In this document: one piece after another, positions 1-12,134 of the stretch
How positions within the stretch are numbered: the stretch's first letter is position 1
Layout of the letters: the number at the start of each line of letters is the position of its first letter
Origin: Dendrocalamus latiflorus
Lineage: Eukaryota > Streptophyta > Magnoliopsida > Poales > Poaceae
DNA: 64,000 nt
Assembly (NCBI GenBank): GCA_017311315.1
Contig: CM029640.1
Location: forward strand, 33,541,092 to 33,605,091
Direction of reading: 5' to 3'
The notes under the pieces: generated by a model
What the model was told of the DNA's origin: nothing
The model's input: only the letters and a program-made list of their open reading frames with translations
Database searches by the model: none
Program-made: the position numbers and the translations under genes

Positions 1-136
1 CATGAAGCTGTTGGTGAAGCTGTTTTGCCAAACAGTTTTCCAAAACAGTTTTAGCTTCACCGGTGAAGCTGCTCGTGAAGCTGAAACAAAAAAACAGCTT
101 CACTAGTGAAGCTGAGCTGTGCCAAACGGGGCCTTA
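1..136. mobile_element. Right end of a grass MITE, cut by the window edge
   Basis: The stretch is built of short inverted and direct copies of a GAAGCTG / CAGCTTC motif. It ends in GTGCCAAACGGGGCC, a terminus I associate with small grass MITEs. The matching left terminus would lie before base 1, so neither the inverted repeat pair nor the target duplication can be checked. There is no coding capacity. Confidence 0.5.
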
Positions 137-139
137 GTT

Positions 140-330
140 TCGGTTTATGGTTTTTAGACTATTTGTAGGAGAGTATAGAGTAACAGAAACTCGTGTGCGG
201 TTTTGACCGATATAAATAAAGTCGATACAGTGTGTATTACAATTAATTTATAGATCCATCTTAAAAGATCACTCTGTTTTAAAGTTAATTACTAACTTTT
301 AAAAGCTAAAAAGAAGAGCCCACGTTAGCT
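140..330. repeat. Dispersed AT-rich repeat, family A, copy 1
   Basis: It aligns by eye with 8164-8450: both have an early GAGTATAGAG/AAGTATAGAG block, a TTTTGACCGATATA/TTTTGGTCGGTATA block, an AATTTATAGAT block and an end in AAAAGCTAAAAA. It is probably a non-autonomous DNA transposon. No gene is seen between here and 955. Confidence 0.5.
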
Positions 331-955
331 CATCGCTGTCCCTACTAACTGCCAGAAAAACAAAGTCATATAGTCCTCTTGGCCTTTCATTATGCTTGAA
401 GGAGTATCAAATGCATATATGCACACTACACTACGGTTTACACAGTTGACTATGAGGTGCAATAGGTGGCAATGAGCTAAGCCATCCCGGTATATATGCC
501 CGGTGTAAACACAATAATTCTCCTAATAATCAGAATATCTTTGTCAAGAGTGCATTTGATCTTATCTCCGCTCATACATATCTGCAAATGGGACTAACAC
601 ACAGCTCCATTTCTATTTTCTAAGGTACAAGCATGTACACATCCCCTCTCAGAAAGTGCTTGACATGCTTGGCCATTTTAAGGCTCGTTTTTGGGTCTAA
701 ATAGAACAGAATAAACAGGTGTGAAGGCATCTCCTGTTCTTGCTCGCCTGAACAAATGCACACGATCGACACGCCCATTAATTCTGACCAGACAAACTTA
801 TCTCAACCGAACTATTCTCATGTTTCCATGCACACGACAGAAAAGGAAAAAAAAAACAAACATACACCGACGACTGCCACTGTTACGTAGAGCGAGAGAT
901 CACCAGGACAACCCAGGCACGCACGAACACCTGACGCGCGTACGGTGCGCGGCCT
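331..955. other. Intergenic, downstream of NAR2
   Basis: AT-rich to mixed sequence with no supported gene or structural element. The part next to 955 should hold the 3' untranslated region of NAR2, but I see no strong poly(A) signal that fixes its end. Confidence 0.4.
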
Positions 956-2499
956 CTACTTGTTCTTCTTGCGGTTCTCGACGACGAAGAAGAAGGCGAG
1001 CGCGACGACGGAGAACGCCGAGAACACGCCGGCGGCCACCTTGAGGGACGCGTGGATGCCGGTGATCCCCGCCACGTCGAAGGCGGCGGCCGGTGCGGTC
1101 TGGCCGTAGGCCACCTGCGTGCCCGACGCGTCCAGCGCGTAGGCGCGCACGTAGTAGGACCCCGTTGGGATGTCGCGGGTGACGCGGTACTCGAACCTGC
1201 CGGCGCCGGCGCCGGCGGCGTACGGCTGCTGGGTGACCTTGAACTGGCACGCCTTATCCTTGCTCAGGTCGTCGTTGGACTTGCGCCACCCGCGGTCCTT
1301 CTGGCTCACCGGCGCGTAGCAGAGGCTGACCTTGACGGACTTGTAGCCGGCGTCGGCGCCGGCCTGCTCCGTCGCGTTCAGGGACCACGTCACCGTGATC
1401 GTGTCCTTGCCGGCGTGCAGAACTGGCCATGGAATTTGCTTAATTAGCACTCCAATATTACGAGTAGTAGTAGCATACCTAAGCAAACTAACGCACAAAT
1501 CCTACTCAATTTGATAATCTCGCGGACAAATGTAATGAAACCTAACGCGCACTTAAATATCACATAGTTACATACACGCAACAAATAGTTCAATAAGTTA
1601 AAACCGAAAGTTTAACTTTGAGTTTGAGCATGCCGATTAGGAAGAAAACAAAAACCGACATAAAATCAAATTAGCTAGCTCAAAAGTGGCTCTACTCTTC
1701 TCCAAATGCCTTGCACTCATTGGCCGGCCTAGCTAGGATATATGTATCCCTCTTTTCGTCCGTTCCTTCGGATGTATCGATCGCAAGCCACAAAATTAAC
1801 AACATACGGAGTTGCACCAATTCCTGTCCCGTAGTCGTCTAATTAATTAGCTGCCTAAGCAAGAAAGGAAAGAAGTTGCTGGAATATATTCTCTGATGTC
1901 ATTGATTTGTTCTCCATCAAACTTCAGCCAGAAATGACTAAACAAGAGTCACGCATATAGCCCCTATCATGCATGATATTGGTCCTGCTCTTTTAGGCTA
2001 TGGCTGATAGTTTTTGATCCTAACACGAGCGCTTGTACGAATGAATCAAATATCGATAAGCTGATAAATCACATTAAAAAACTGTTCCAATAAATTATCT
2101 TGTTTATTTGATTATAGAAAACTATTAGTCATAAGTCATATGTTAAAAATAACGGGCCATTCGCTTTTTCATGGTACAGTCCGTACAAAAAGAAGCAAAT
2201 AACATGACCAATCTCGCACACGTTGGATGCAATCACAAGAAATGTCAGAACATGTACAGGTCGGTGCAGGATTGTAGTCGAACGTTCTTAGGGGCCGCTA
2301 GCTCCAACATGTCAAGAACGTACTAGCTAATGGAGGCGCCAAGCAGATGCTTACCTTGGCCGGGCTTGCCGGACGCCGTGACGTCGAGGGCTTTGGGCAG
2401 CGCGGAGAGGTGCACCGCCGCGGCCGGCCTCGGCAAGCAACCGCCGACGAGAAGAACCGCTGCCAGCAACGGGAGGGCTGCGACCTCTAGCCTCGCCAT
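956..2499 (-). CDS. NAR2: High-affinity nitrate transporter accessory protein NAR2/NRT3
   Basis: NAR2 is a small plasma-membrane protein that binds NRT2 transporters and is needed for their stability and high-affinity nitrate uptake in roots. Two exons are visible, 2355-2499 and 956-1422, joined by a 932 bp GT/AG intron. The split codon restores a continuous 203-residue reading, close to the usual length of about 200. Residues 1-28 form a signal peptide with a leucine/alanine core. The mature part contains the family blocks TVTWSLNATEQAG and VSLCYAPVSQKDRGWRK. A C-terminal membrane helix lies at about residues 172-195, followed by a basic cytosolic tail ending RKKNK. The start was chosen because it gives the signal peptide and lies about 150 bp from a TATA box. 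The intron carries a family C repeat at 1990-2105. No defects are seen. The family assignment is from recognition of these conserved blocks; expression by nitrate is known for the family, not shown here. Confidence 0.93.
1990..2105. repeat. Dispersed repeat family C, copy 1, inside the NAR2 intron
   Basis: The block TATCGATAA, preceded by TTTTTGATCCTAAC and followed by TTCCAATAA, recurs at about 48826-48925 with the same order of motifs. It is probably a small DNA transposon remnant. Its exact ends are not defined. Confidence 0.4.
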
Positions 2500-2644
2500 T
2501 ATCAGTCTCCTCCTCCTCTTCTGATGGCTAACTTATTGGAGTGGCTTTCTTGCTGGATTCTTTGTCGTGCGAGCGCTCCTCGGACACGGAGGCGATCGAT
2601 CGATGACGCCGAGCTTGGGAGGATGCGAGCAGTACGGATGGGTT

Positions 2645-2652
2645 AATATATA
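2645..2652 (-). promoter_or_regulatory. Likely TATA box of NAR2
   Basis: On the minus strand the sequence reads CTATATATTAACC about 150 bp upstream of the NAR2 ATG. This would leave a 5' leader of roughly 110-120 bases. The position and sequence fit a plant TATA box. No transcript data were available to confirm it. Confidence 0.55.
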
Positions 2653-3138
2653 GGCGCGATCGACGGGGGTGGTTGAGCTGACCGCGCGAGGACAGGAGCT
2701 GCTGCTTCGCGGGGTCGAGGAGGTAGCTAGCACTCTAATTAAGTAATTAGCAGTAATTGATTAGGGTAAGCTAGCCGGTTAGGCGATCCGAAGTCAGACC
2801 TTGACGAGCGCAAAAATTAACTTCAGTTTTTAATTTGGCCTCTGATTTGCTTTACAGGAGCCCCAAAGGGCCCGGCCGCCGGTGAGAAGCGGCAACCGCA
2901 AACCGGCAGCCGGAATGGCTCCCGTGTACGTGCGAGCCAGCTTTGTTGACTATACCTGTCAGCAGGGGTTGCAAAATTGTTCAGCAATATATCTTTTATC
3001 TTCTTTTTTCTAGCCTTTTTTCGTCGTACTATCCCTCTGCCTGTGATCCATCCAAACCATTCAACCCGACTAGTTGAACATGCGTGAGGAAACACCCCTA
3101 CATGTTTTACACGGCCATCGTTATTTCCAGATTGGTAG

Positions 3139-3366
3139 TAATCCCTCCATTCTTTTTGTACTTAATGTCCTCGGATCTATGACTTTAAACTTTTAAAGTT
3201 TAATCACCAATAGATTTAAAATTATCTAACTTGACTGTTAAAAATATTTTCCAAATATTATAATTTCAGTAGTGCATCTTAATGTAAAGTTATAAAAGTA
3301 TCTAAAGTTATATCTTGGACAACGTAAATTTTTTTTAAAAAATCAAGTAAAAAACAAAGGAAGTAA
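3139..3366. mobile_element. Stowaway-like MITE (Tc1/mariner type)
   Basis: The left end reads TAATCCCTCCATTC and the right end, on the opposite strand, TTACTTCCTTTG. These match the CTCCCTCC-type inverted termini of Stowaway MITEs with a TA target. It is about 228 bp, AT-rich and non-coding. The right terminus has diverged. Confidence 0.6.
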
Positions 3367-5008
3367 TATATACAATTCAGAAAGTTTTAGTACGTACCGT
3401 TGCAACAACTCAATCTATAACACGAATTTGAGATCGTAGTTGATCATACACTTCATTTTTCCAAGAAAGCTACGGCAAATCCGTCCATGGTTCATCCGAT
3501 GTTCCAAACATTCCCGGTCTGCATGGAGCCGGCACCTCCTACTTACGTACAATGGCGGCTGTCTGTGAGGGAGCATAAATATTCAGTGCATGGTGGGCGC
3601 TGTCAGCCTGCATGCATGGTGCAGACTCTCGAGAGAGATGACATGATGCAACCATCGATCCAACAAAGGGCCCTTTGAAACCGTGGAGCTTTTGGGTTTA
3701 TAATATCAGCGGCTAAGAGTGGTAGGTGTTTGATCTATCTATAGCTTTTGACTGAGCTGATTTGATAAATAGTATCTCGATTACCTCTAAGGCAAATGAT
3801 GGCTTATTTGATACCGATAATTACACTAATAAATCTTAACAATAATCATCACATTACATGATTACATAACTAATCAATTTCATTATTACACTAGTAATTA
3901 GTCTATATTAAAAAAGAAGAAAAAGAGAAATGACTAAAAAATAGATTTGCACGGGCTATAGAACAACGTTCCCCGTGGAAAAATTAATGAGAATTTTCGA
4001 AAGTATATGTGAAACATTGCAAGAAGTTGCATTTTTCGGATTTCATCACGAAGAAATTGCGACATGGATTTCATGTTGAAGGAAATGCAAGGAAAAAATG
4101 CCACAACTTTATTTGGTTGCATTTTCGGATTTTTATCTTCAAGAATGTACAACAAGTTACATGAAGAAATAAAAAAATCACAACAAATGTCGCTGCTATT
4201 GCCGTCTGATGCGTGCTCTTCACGGTCTCCTAGGCCACGGGGATGACGGATCCGACCTCATCCTCGCAGAGGCTCAACACAGCATGCACCAACACAGCAA
4301 TCAAAGGGTGCAACTTTGCAGCCATTAGTTTCACCATTATACGACGCAAAATTCCCAGCCATTTTGGAGTTTCTCTAATTTCAGTGCATCTGATTTTTGT
4401 TGGCCGGTGACTCGATAGCAACAGCATGCCGGCAATGACACGGTAAAACCGTCACAAGCAATTAAAACTTAAAAGAGTATATATTGTGGGTCATGTGGCC
4501 CTTAGCAATGGGTAAGGGTTACGGCTTACCCATTATTTGTTTGACTTTACTCCAGAAGAGTAAAAATAATAGAGAAGGAATACAGCTTATCGATACCAAC
4601 TTGTTGATGTCATGAGTTGATAGGAGCAGCAAGAGCAGGAGGTGCGGATGAATGACCAACAACTGGGCAGATCAGGATTATATAAAGTAAACAGAGAGGA
4701 ACAGAATTATTGAGGGGATGATATGTTTTTTAGGGCTTGTTTGGTCTTTGGAGCACATTGCAAGCTGCTGGGATTAACTGGAATTTTTTAATAAGATGTT
4801 ATTGTGCTGGCCAATAATGATGTGAGTCGTTTGTACAAACCCTCCTGGCTCTTCTGGTTGTCTTTTCGGTGTTTTGTTGTTCTCCTTGGCTTTTGTTCTT
4901 TTTTTGGGTGGTATTTCGATGCATTATTTCTCTAACAGGTTCTTTTGTTTTTTTCTCTCTCTCAGGTATATGGGCGGACTTTTAGGTGGTCCAAAAATAT
5001 TATTATTT
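3367..5008. other. Intergenic, nothing supported
   Basis: No open frame here has the composition or motifs of a real exon. Short frames at 3487-3678 and 4064-4246 look accidental. I see no inverted termini. Confidence 0.4.
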
Positions 5009-5262
5009 TCTCCAGTCATAAATACATATAGTTTTTGATATATATGCGGTTAAATTTTCGAAACTTCGACTATCAATATCTTTTTAAATATTTAAATTGG
5101 ATACATAAAAATCATATATGTAGATTTGTTTCGAAATGTACTTTGATAATATTATAATTTTATTAGATTTTATAAATATATTACGATAGAAATTAGTGGT
5201 CAAAATTATATTTTGGAGATTATGTCAATGTATAAAATGACATGTATTTTTGACCGGGGGAA
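5009..5262. mobile_element. Second Stowaway-like MITE
   Basis: The left end reads CTCCAGTCATAAATACATAT and the right end on the other strand CCCGGTCAAAAATACATGT, the usual inverted ends of this MITE class. It is about 254 bp and non-coding. Confidence 0.6.
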
Positions 5263-5390
5263 TATTTTCAAGGAAATATTGGTACATTTACAAACGGTCG
5301 ACAAGTTTTTAGGCTTTAATTAGTTAATTCACAAGAGGCAGATGATTAGGCATTTACTCAGCTGCAAACCTCTTGTGCAATGAAAGTACG

Positions 5391-6135
5391 CAGTGGCGGA
5401 GGACGGGAAAAAAATGAGGTGGGGCGGATCGAAAACAATACCATTCAAGCTATAATACTAATTAGATCCATCAACAATAATCCAAGTGCAAAGATATTTA
5501 ATAATGCAAGACATTGAAAAGTACCTCCAAAAATTGAAGAATCACAATAATATATCACCAATTTAACATATAACCTTGTAGAGCATAGTAATGGAAATAA
5601 TCTGCCAAAGAAAGAGCAAACATAGTTAATTGATCTATGAATTTGCAAAATGTAAATTGACAAATGGAAACTACATATTAATTATCAAATATCAATGACA
5701 CTCCTAATATATGCCTCACCTCTCTGTGATTTTTCCTTTTCCCTTCTATCCATTGCTCACACTCCTAATATATGAACAAAGAGTCACAGAGAGGCAGAGA
5801 GCTGCCTGTTAGAGGCAGAGGCGCAGAGCAGATCGCCCGCCCGCCTGCGCCCGCCTGCGGCAGTGCGGCCTGCGCCCGCCCGCCTCCCGCCGGCCTGTCG
5901 CCCGCCTCCCGCCGCGGCGCCGCCCGCCTCCCGCCTCCCGCCGCCCGCCTCCGGCCGCCGCGCCCGCCGCTCCCACAGACCCCAGTTCCGTCGCCGCCGC
6001 GCAGAGAGCCAGGTGAGACTAGGGTTTACGCTATTGGGCTATTGTCTATTGAATAGAGGGGTATATGGGGGTCTGCTGCACAAATCCAAGGTCTGGCCCA
6101 AGCCAGACCTCGCCCTATCGGGCCCTCCACCCCTG
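5391..6135. mobile_element. Non-autonomous hAT element with 8 bp target duplication
   Basis: The terminal inverted repeats read CAGTGGCGGAGG on the left and CAGGGGTGGAGG on the right (opposite strand). They are flanked by a perfect 8 bp duplication AAAGTACG at 5383-5390 and 6136-6143. The 745 bp body contains a GC-rich block (about 5830-6010) that ends in an AG|GTGAGAC splice-donor-like site, as in the larger hAT element at 60326. No transposase is encoded. The long open frames in the GC-rich block reflect composition. Confidence 0.87.
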
Positions 6136-6234
6136 AAAGTACGTGCAAGTTCTTGATCGACCGACCAAGTAGCAAACAACGTACCCGACTACTGGAGCAG
6201 CGGCATGACGAGCAGGGGCAGATTTGAAATAAAA

Positions 6235-6540
6235 ATGATGCGATGTCTCATGCTCTATATACGTTCCACTTATTTCCGCTTGAATTTTTGGTTTCTGATT
6301 TATTTTTCACTATTTATAAATTTCATCTTTTTCTAAACTTTTGGCCCTTTTTTGAGCATTTTTACCGGTTCTTTTTTCTCTTATTCGTTTGCGTTGTCCA
6401 TGATGAGCTATTCTATTATTAAAATTTTTTAAATTTAATTACGCCAAATAAGTCACATTCAGCTACAGCGTAATTTTAGCCAACTACAGTGCAATTTCAA
6501 CCATAAGCCACTATTTTTCAGCCCAACCGAGCGGGGCCAT
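6235..6540 (+). repeat. Dispersed repeat family B, copy 1
   Basis: It shares ordered blocks with 58080-58335 (same strand) and 48513-48800 (opposite strand): TTTTTCACTATT, TTTGCCGGTTCTTTTTT or close variants, AATTTAATTA, then repeated CTACAGTG and CAGCCATAA motifs. It is probably a non-autonomous DNA transposon. The three copies differ enough to be old. Confidence 0.55.
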
Positions 6541-7897
6541 ATATACTTATCAACTCATTCATTAACAATATAGTAGATAATAATAAGTTCTAAAATTTGT
6601 AACAAAAACTAACTTTATGATAAAATTCAATGGTAAATACCTATTTGTCAGATAACTTATCAAAATAAACAAACCCACTAGTAATTAAGGATATAGGGTG
6701 AATTCGAGAACAAAGGATGCAAGGTTAAATCTTCTCTTTTTCTTTCTAAATATATGAAAACTATATGTGCGAGGTTGGCAAGGCCTATTATGCAAGTACT
6801 TTTTTCTTAACACATATTTCTGATTGGGGAGATAGTCATCTATTCTTTTCCTTTTCTCTGGATTAAACTAAATCTCCTCTTTCCAATTGATTTCTAGACT
6901 TTCTGTATTCGTAGTATTTGCACTTGAACCTAGTGTCTTTCTTTTTAGAAATTACTCCATAACTACGGACTACCTACCATGGAGAGATGGCAATTATTGA
7001 AAGTTAGAACACACTAAATTAGATATTAAAACACATTAAAAAATTCACTAATTCAATTATTGCAAAAATTAAAACAGGGCATTCTAATATTAAAACCCTA
7101 ACCCACAAATATTTTAAAGATCATATAATTGAACCTTAAAATGTAAATCATAAAATTTAATTCCTATCCTTGAAAGAAATAGGTAGAATTGAGAGGAATA
7201 GAGAAATTTGATAGGAGATCCAAACAAGTAACTATTTGATTGGCGGATCGTTAGCTATAAAACTAGGAACCAAGACAACCTTGGACTGTCTCATCGTTGC
7301 TATAGAGGAGGAAAGGAAATTGTGTGGGAAACAGCCGAGCAAGGGAATGTAAGACATCTGGTCTGGCCATCTGGGGGCGGGCGTTGGCGATTTGTGGGCG
7401 TCCGAGCGAATAGGCGAACAGGTGAAGCGAGCCACTCGGTCGTTGGCGGCTGGCATGGGCGTGTCTGCACCTGTGCGGTTGGGCTGCGCGTTAGTTGGGC
7501 CGCACCACACGAGTTATGGGAGAAGTTCTGGCCTGCATGATAACATGGGCCGTTTGACTGTAAGTTATGGAACACTAGTTTTACACATATAGAAGTATAC
7601 TATATAAGCTTAAACTCTAAGTAAAAAAAATTAAAATCAGCTCGGGGTCTATACCCCCACGTAGCCTGAGTGCATGCTAGCCTCGTGCCGTCGTGAGTAA
7701 CTGAGGCACTACAGTTACTAGGCACGGCAGCTAATTAGTTACCTGCGAGATTATATGCACAAAGTAGGTTTCTACCATTGCTAGCTATGTCCAACGAGCA
7801 AATCTGTGGCTGAGGTTGGACTTGGTGAGGGTACTTCTCTCTCACGAAGCATCGCAGCAAAATGCCAGCTCCTAGCTTAGGTTTATCCGGCCATGCT
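6541..7897. other. Intergenic, nothing supported
   Basis: AT-rich to about 7200, then mixed composition. Overlapping open frames at 7232-7592 on both strands have no recognisable domain and probably reflect higher GC content. No element boundaries were found. Confidence 0.35.
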
Positions 7898-8055
7898 CAG
7901 GGGCGAAGCCACGTTATGCTTGCCGAGTGCACCGGCACCAGGGAAAAAGCATCACCCGGCTTGCAGCTTAGCCCATATACGCATAATGCATGGAATATAT
8001 GACCCAACAGGCTTATGTGTGCACTCAGGTCCTTCGTGCTCTAGCTTCGCCCCTG
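7898..8055. mobile_element. 158 bp hAT MITE with perfect termini
   Basis: The 12 bp inverted repeats are perfect (CAGGGGCGAAGC at both ends) and the 8 bp target duplication GCCATGCT is perfect (7890-7897 and 8056-8063). The body is non-coding. Perfect termini suggest a fairly recent insertion. Confidence 0.92.
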
Positions 8056-8163
8056 GCCATGCTGGAGCGGATATCATTTGCTCCCAAAATTATTCAGCGA
8101 CATCCCCTCAATCGGGCCATGCATGCTCATTTTGGATTATTAACGGGCTCGCCCTTTTTTTCT

Positions 8164-8450
8164 GTGATTTATAACTTTGGAATTTTGGCTATTTGAGAGA
8201 AAGTATAGAGAGATAGTCACATGTGATTTTGGTCGGTATAGCTGAAATTGGTACAGTATTTATTATAACCAATTTATAGATTTTATCTTAAATAGATATT
8301 CTATTTAAAATTTAGTTACTGTGGAAATTGGTACAGTATTTATTATAACCAATTTATAGATTTTATCTTAAATAGATATTCTATTTAAAATTTAGTTACT
8401 GTGATATTAACTATAAGTTAAAAGCTAAAAAATAGTGGACCAACCGCCAA
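8164..8450. repeat. Family A repeat, copy 2, with an internal 80 bp duplication
   Basis: Same family as 140-330. An 80 bp segment is present twice in exact tandem (8244-8323 and 8324-8403); the only visible difference is at the unit edge. Copy 1 of the family has the segment once, so this is a secondary duplication. Confidence 0.7.
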
Positions 8451-9148
8451 AAAGAAAGAGTTGTTGCCAACAACAACCGCCGAACTGCGGCGATACTAGG
8501 GCAACATCAGACGAGGGCACGTATGCGCCACACACTGGCACTGTGATACGATGCGTGCGCACACAAAAATCAAAAGACATGCACGCGCACTAGGTGTGGA
8601 ATCCTTCACATATCTCACAATATAGCCTTTTTTTCAAACTTAACATTCAAATGTTCATTTTTATAAATCTAGTTTTTCCCCTAAGCTCATCAACCTGTCG
8701 AGCCACCAGAGCATGACATCACCTACTGAACAACCACGACGCGGCAGGATGAGTTTCCGAGTAACCACAAATTGGTTGGATAATTAAGTGATTTAACTTA
8801 AACACGATTAGCACTAATTGAGTTTCACATTGCTTTGTTAGCACTAATTAAGTATGATTAATACTAATTAACCATTGCCACGCTAACCAGCACGCTGACC
8901 GACACGTAGTCCTGGAGAGTACCCGCTGAGCTTTCGAAGGGGGCTGTATTTAAAAAATGATACCCAAAAGTCAAATTAAAAAAGGGGTAAAGTGCGGGTA
9001 TGCAAATGGAGTGCTCGGGCCCAATGCAGCACACGGCCTTGGGGCAGCGCGCGACAGCCCTAGCATCTGCCGCGGTGAGCTCTTAACCACACGGCCGGCG
9101 CGGAACCCACTCGCCTGGCACGCGCAGCGACACAGTGGCTTGGCCCAC
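8451..9148. other. Intergenic, nothing supported
   Basis: Mixed sequence left of the solo LTR. It contains a few repeated GCACTAATT(A/G)AGT motifs near 8808-8870 but no gene or clear element. Confidence 0.35.
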
Positions 9149-9598
9149 TGAAAGATCAAGCTCCGTTTAAGTTGGTTTTGATGTTAATGACAAATGACAT
9201 TATGAGATTTTGATATAAATGACAAATACTTTTATAATTTATTGGTGATAATGACAAATGTATATATGAGACTAATATGCCTGTTTAAGTGTATTTGTGT
9301 CTAGTCTCATTTGGATGGAAAGGTGAAATCAAAGAGGTATGCATTCAAAATCACTTTTTCATATGCTAATGCATTCCTTAGATCCAAAATATAGATTGAA
9401 CTTCTCAAATAGTTCAAATGAATATGTGCATATGTTTTTATTCATATAGACTTGTATGCACACATTTAGGTGGAGCGCTCTCTCTCTATGTTTTGGAGTT
9501 TCACTAATATTGATCCATGTTTCCTTTTATACATACATTGGGATCAAACTAGGAGCATGCATTCATTGAAAATCTGTTTTAAAACCAAAATTGTGCTC

Positions 9599-11109
9599 TG
9601 TCTGGAAGAGCGGTAGTACCGCAGTTTTGAACGTCGGAACTACCGGAGAGCGGTAGTTCCGCGCCCAGAAGCGGTAGTACCGGGGAGCGGAAGATCCGGT
9701 TTTCGAGCGGATCCTTTTTTCCAAAGAGCACCCTCCGGACGCTTTTGAGATTTCGCGGGATCGGAAGTACCGGCGGTTTCAACGCCGGAACTACCGCATG
9801 GTGCGGTAGTTCCGCAATTTGGAGCGGTACTTCCGGAACCCGGAAGCTCCAGAGGTAGAGCGGAGCCTTTTTTTCAGAGAGCACCAAGTTTGGTTCCGGC
9901 TCAAGCGGAACTACCGCGCCGACTTCGCGAACTACCGTAGAGCGGTAGTACCGGAAGTTACAACGGCGATAGTACCGCACTTTGAATTCAAATGATTTTA
10001 TATTCAATTTATTATCTCATTATTTGTTGAGATTGTTATGAATTACCAAAAAGGGAAGATTGTTGAATCTAGTCCCCCCATTATGTGTTAATGGTGAAGT
10101 TTGGTAATTGATGACAATTGTTTTGTGGACTAACGGTTTCCATGAGTTGGATGCATAGGTTAGGTTCCAAAAATGAAGATGACTTGGGATGACTTCGTGT
10201 GTTGAAGATCATCAAGTCAAGATTGAGATGAATATGGCTTCATGTGTTCAAGGCCATCAAGAAGAAGAAGGAGATGCATCATGAGTTGATGCATGATCAT
10301 GTGTTGATCAAGTCGAGAGAAGACCATCATGTGTTGATGGAGTTGATGAAAAGGATGCATCATGGGTTGATGCATATCGAGACGATGACTCAAGGCAAAG
10401 GTATGACTAGCTAGGGCTAAGGATGTGTTCCTAGTCTTTTACCGGTCTTGGTGTTTGATTGGAAGACCGGATTGCTAGTTTAGGTTGCCGTACTATTAAG
10501 AGAGGTCATGTCTAGTAGTTTGAGTCTCATCATGTGCCGATGGCTCAATCTCACTTGCTCTAGCTCATCTTGGCATGAGGCTTGCATTTGCGAATGTGTT
10601 TTGCAAATGGTTGAAGCTCATGTGGTGAATCCTTGTAACATGTGACTATACTTTGCAAATGTGTTTTGCAAAAGGTTGAAGTCCATGTATCTATTCCTTG
10701 TGACATGATCGAAGTTTGCAAATGTGTTTTGCAAAAGTTGGAGATCATGCATTATCTGGCATGGTCTAAAATTGTTTATTGTTATCTCCTTTGACATTAG
10801 ATCATGGTAGTGACTCTTTGGATCTCTTTTGATTTCTGCATTGATCTAATGTGTTTGAGATCATGCAAATAGATGGGTTGTGTAGCCCTTTTAATAATCT
10901 TTCCATAGAGTCCAAGATCACTCAATTCCGACATTGGAGTCAAAAATTATGACCGTTTTTCTGAGTGCTGTCTGTGCTGAAAAACCGAGAGCGGTAGTAC
11001 CGCATTTTATAACTGCGGTAGTACCGCAAATGACTGACTAACGGCTATTTTTCTAGCCGTTATGATGGGGAGCGGTAGTACCGCACCTATAACGGCGGTA
11101 GTACCGCAA
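9599..11109. repeat. Dispersed GCGGTAGTACCGC near-palindromes inside the solo LTR
   Basis: More than ten copies of GCGGTA(G/C)T(A/T)CCGC or close variants occur in two groups, about 9599-9985 and 10989-11109. Each is two 6 bp inverted arms around one central base. They could form short cruciforms or bind a dimeric protein. Function unknown. Confidence 0.75.
10587..10755. repeat. Three tandem units of about 64 bp in the solo LTR
   Basis: Units begin at 10587, 10652 and 10715, each starting TTTGC(A/G)AATGTGTTTTGCAAA and followed by GGTTGAAG or GTTGGAG and a CATG-containing tail. The third is partial. Confidence 0.75.
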
Positions 11110-12134
11110 AATCCTGTTTTTGACTCCAACGGCTAGTTTTGAGGTGTGGGTTATAAATACTCCCTTGTGGTCGGTTGGGATAAGATCTTTGGCACTCCAT
11201 TTCACTCTTTTGAGCTAGTGTGAGGCTCTCCACTCCATTGTGCATGTGTTGCACTTTGTGAGAGAGGAGAGGTGATCTAGAGTGCATGTGTTGCATCTAG
11301 AGGAGGACTTTGTGTCCGGATTGAGCTTGTGCATTCGTTGCACGTGGTGAGAGTCAAGTGAAGGACTTGACTTGTTACTCTTGGAATTTGCCGACTCCTA
11401 GACGGCGTTGGAGACGTCGTGCCCGGTGATCTTCTCAGAGAAGCTTGTGAGAAGGCCCAGCGTGTGTGAAGGTTGGAGCTCACCTACCCGGAGCGGGGAA
11501 GAGCTACCACTAGTGGATTTGAGGTGGAAGGCTTAATTCGTGGAGCCGGTCCAATTCGTTTGGGCTAACCTCAACGTGGATTAGGGGAGACCGGCAAGTC
11601 TCCGAACACCACAATAAAAAGAAAACATGTCATTTGTGGTTTGCTTTCTTGTGCTCTTTTTACATTCAAGCAATTTACATTCATAGAATTAAATTGATTG
11701 CTTGTCAACCTAGGATAGAAGTGTTGGTGCACTTAGGCGAATTTATTTGTTCTAGGTGTTATTTGAGCTAAACCAACTTGAATCTAGCTTCCGCATTGTA
11801 TACTTGGTTTAGGCAAATAGAAAATGTCTTTAATTGTTAATATTAACTTGAAGAAAATTTTTAGACCGCCTATTCACCCCCCTCTAGTCGGCCTCCTCGA
11901 TCTTACACCCACGAGTTATGGTTTTGGCATAGGCCACGATCCCCTGTATAGTGTGAATGGTTCTTCGGATGTGGAGACGCGAGGAGAGCCAGGAGAAGTG
12001 AGGTAGGCCACGTACGACGACAGTGTTTGAAGCTGAAACTGCCATCTCATCTTGGATCGACGATACTATGATCGATTTACCACTACATGCGTATCCGTGT
12101 ATGTGAGCCATACCGAAATAGTTGTGCTTGTTGC

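Larger units (their letters stand above)
9149..11907. mobile_element. Solo LTR, 2.76 kb, with 5 bp target duplication
   Basis: The stretch starts TGAAAGATCAAG and ends TCGATCTTACA, giving TG...CA termini typical of plant LTRs. Near the end it has CACCCCCCTCTAGTCGGCC, which I recognise from grass retrotransposon LTR ends. It is flanked by a perfect 5 bp duplication CCCAC (9144-9148 and 11908-11912). No internal retroviral-type genes are present, so this is a solo LTR left by recombination between the two LTRs of one element. It holds two families of internal repeats, annotated separately. Confidence 0.87.

Noticed and set aside
900..1447. Long overlapping frames on both strands over NAR2 exon 2
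   Set aside because: They are shadows of a GC-rich exon; only the minus frame 956-1422 has the NAR2 motifs.
5772..6156. Proline/alanine/arginine-rich frames
   Set aside because: Product of the GC-rich block inside a hAT element; no domain and no codon pattern of a real gene.
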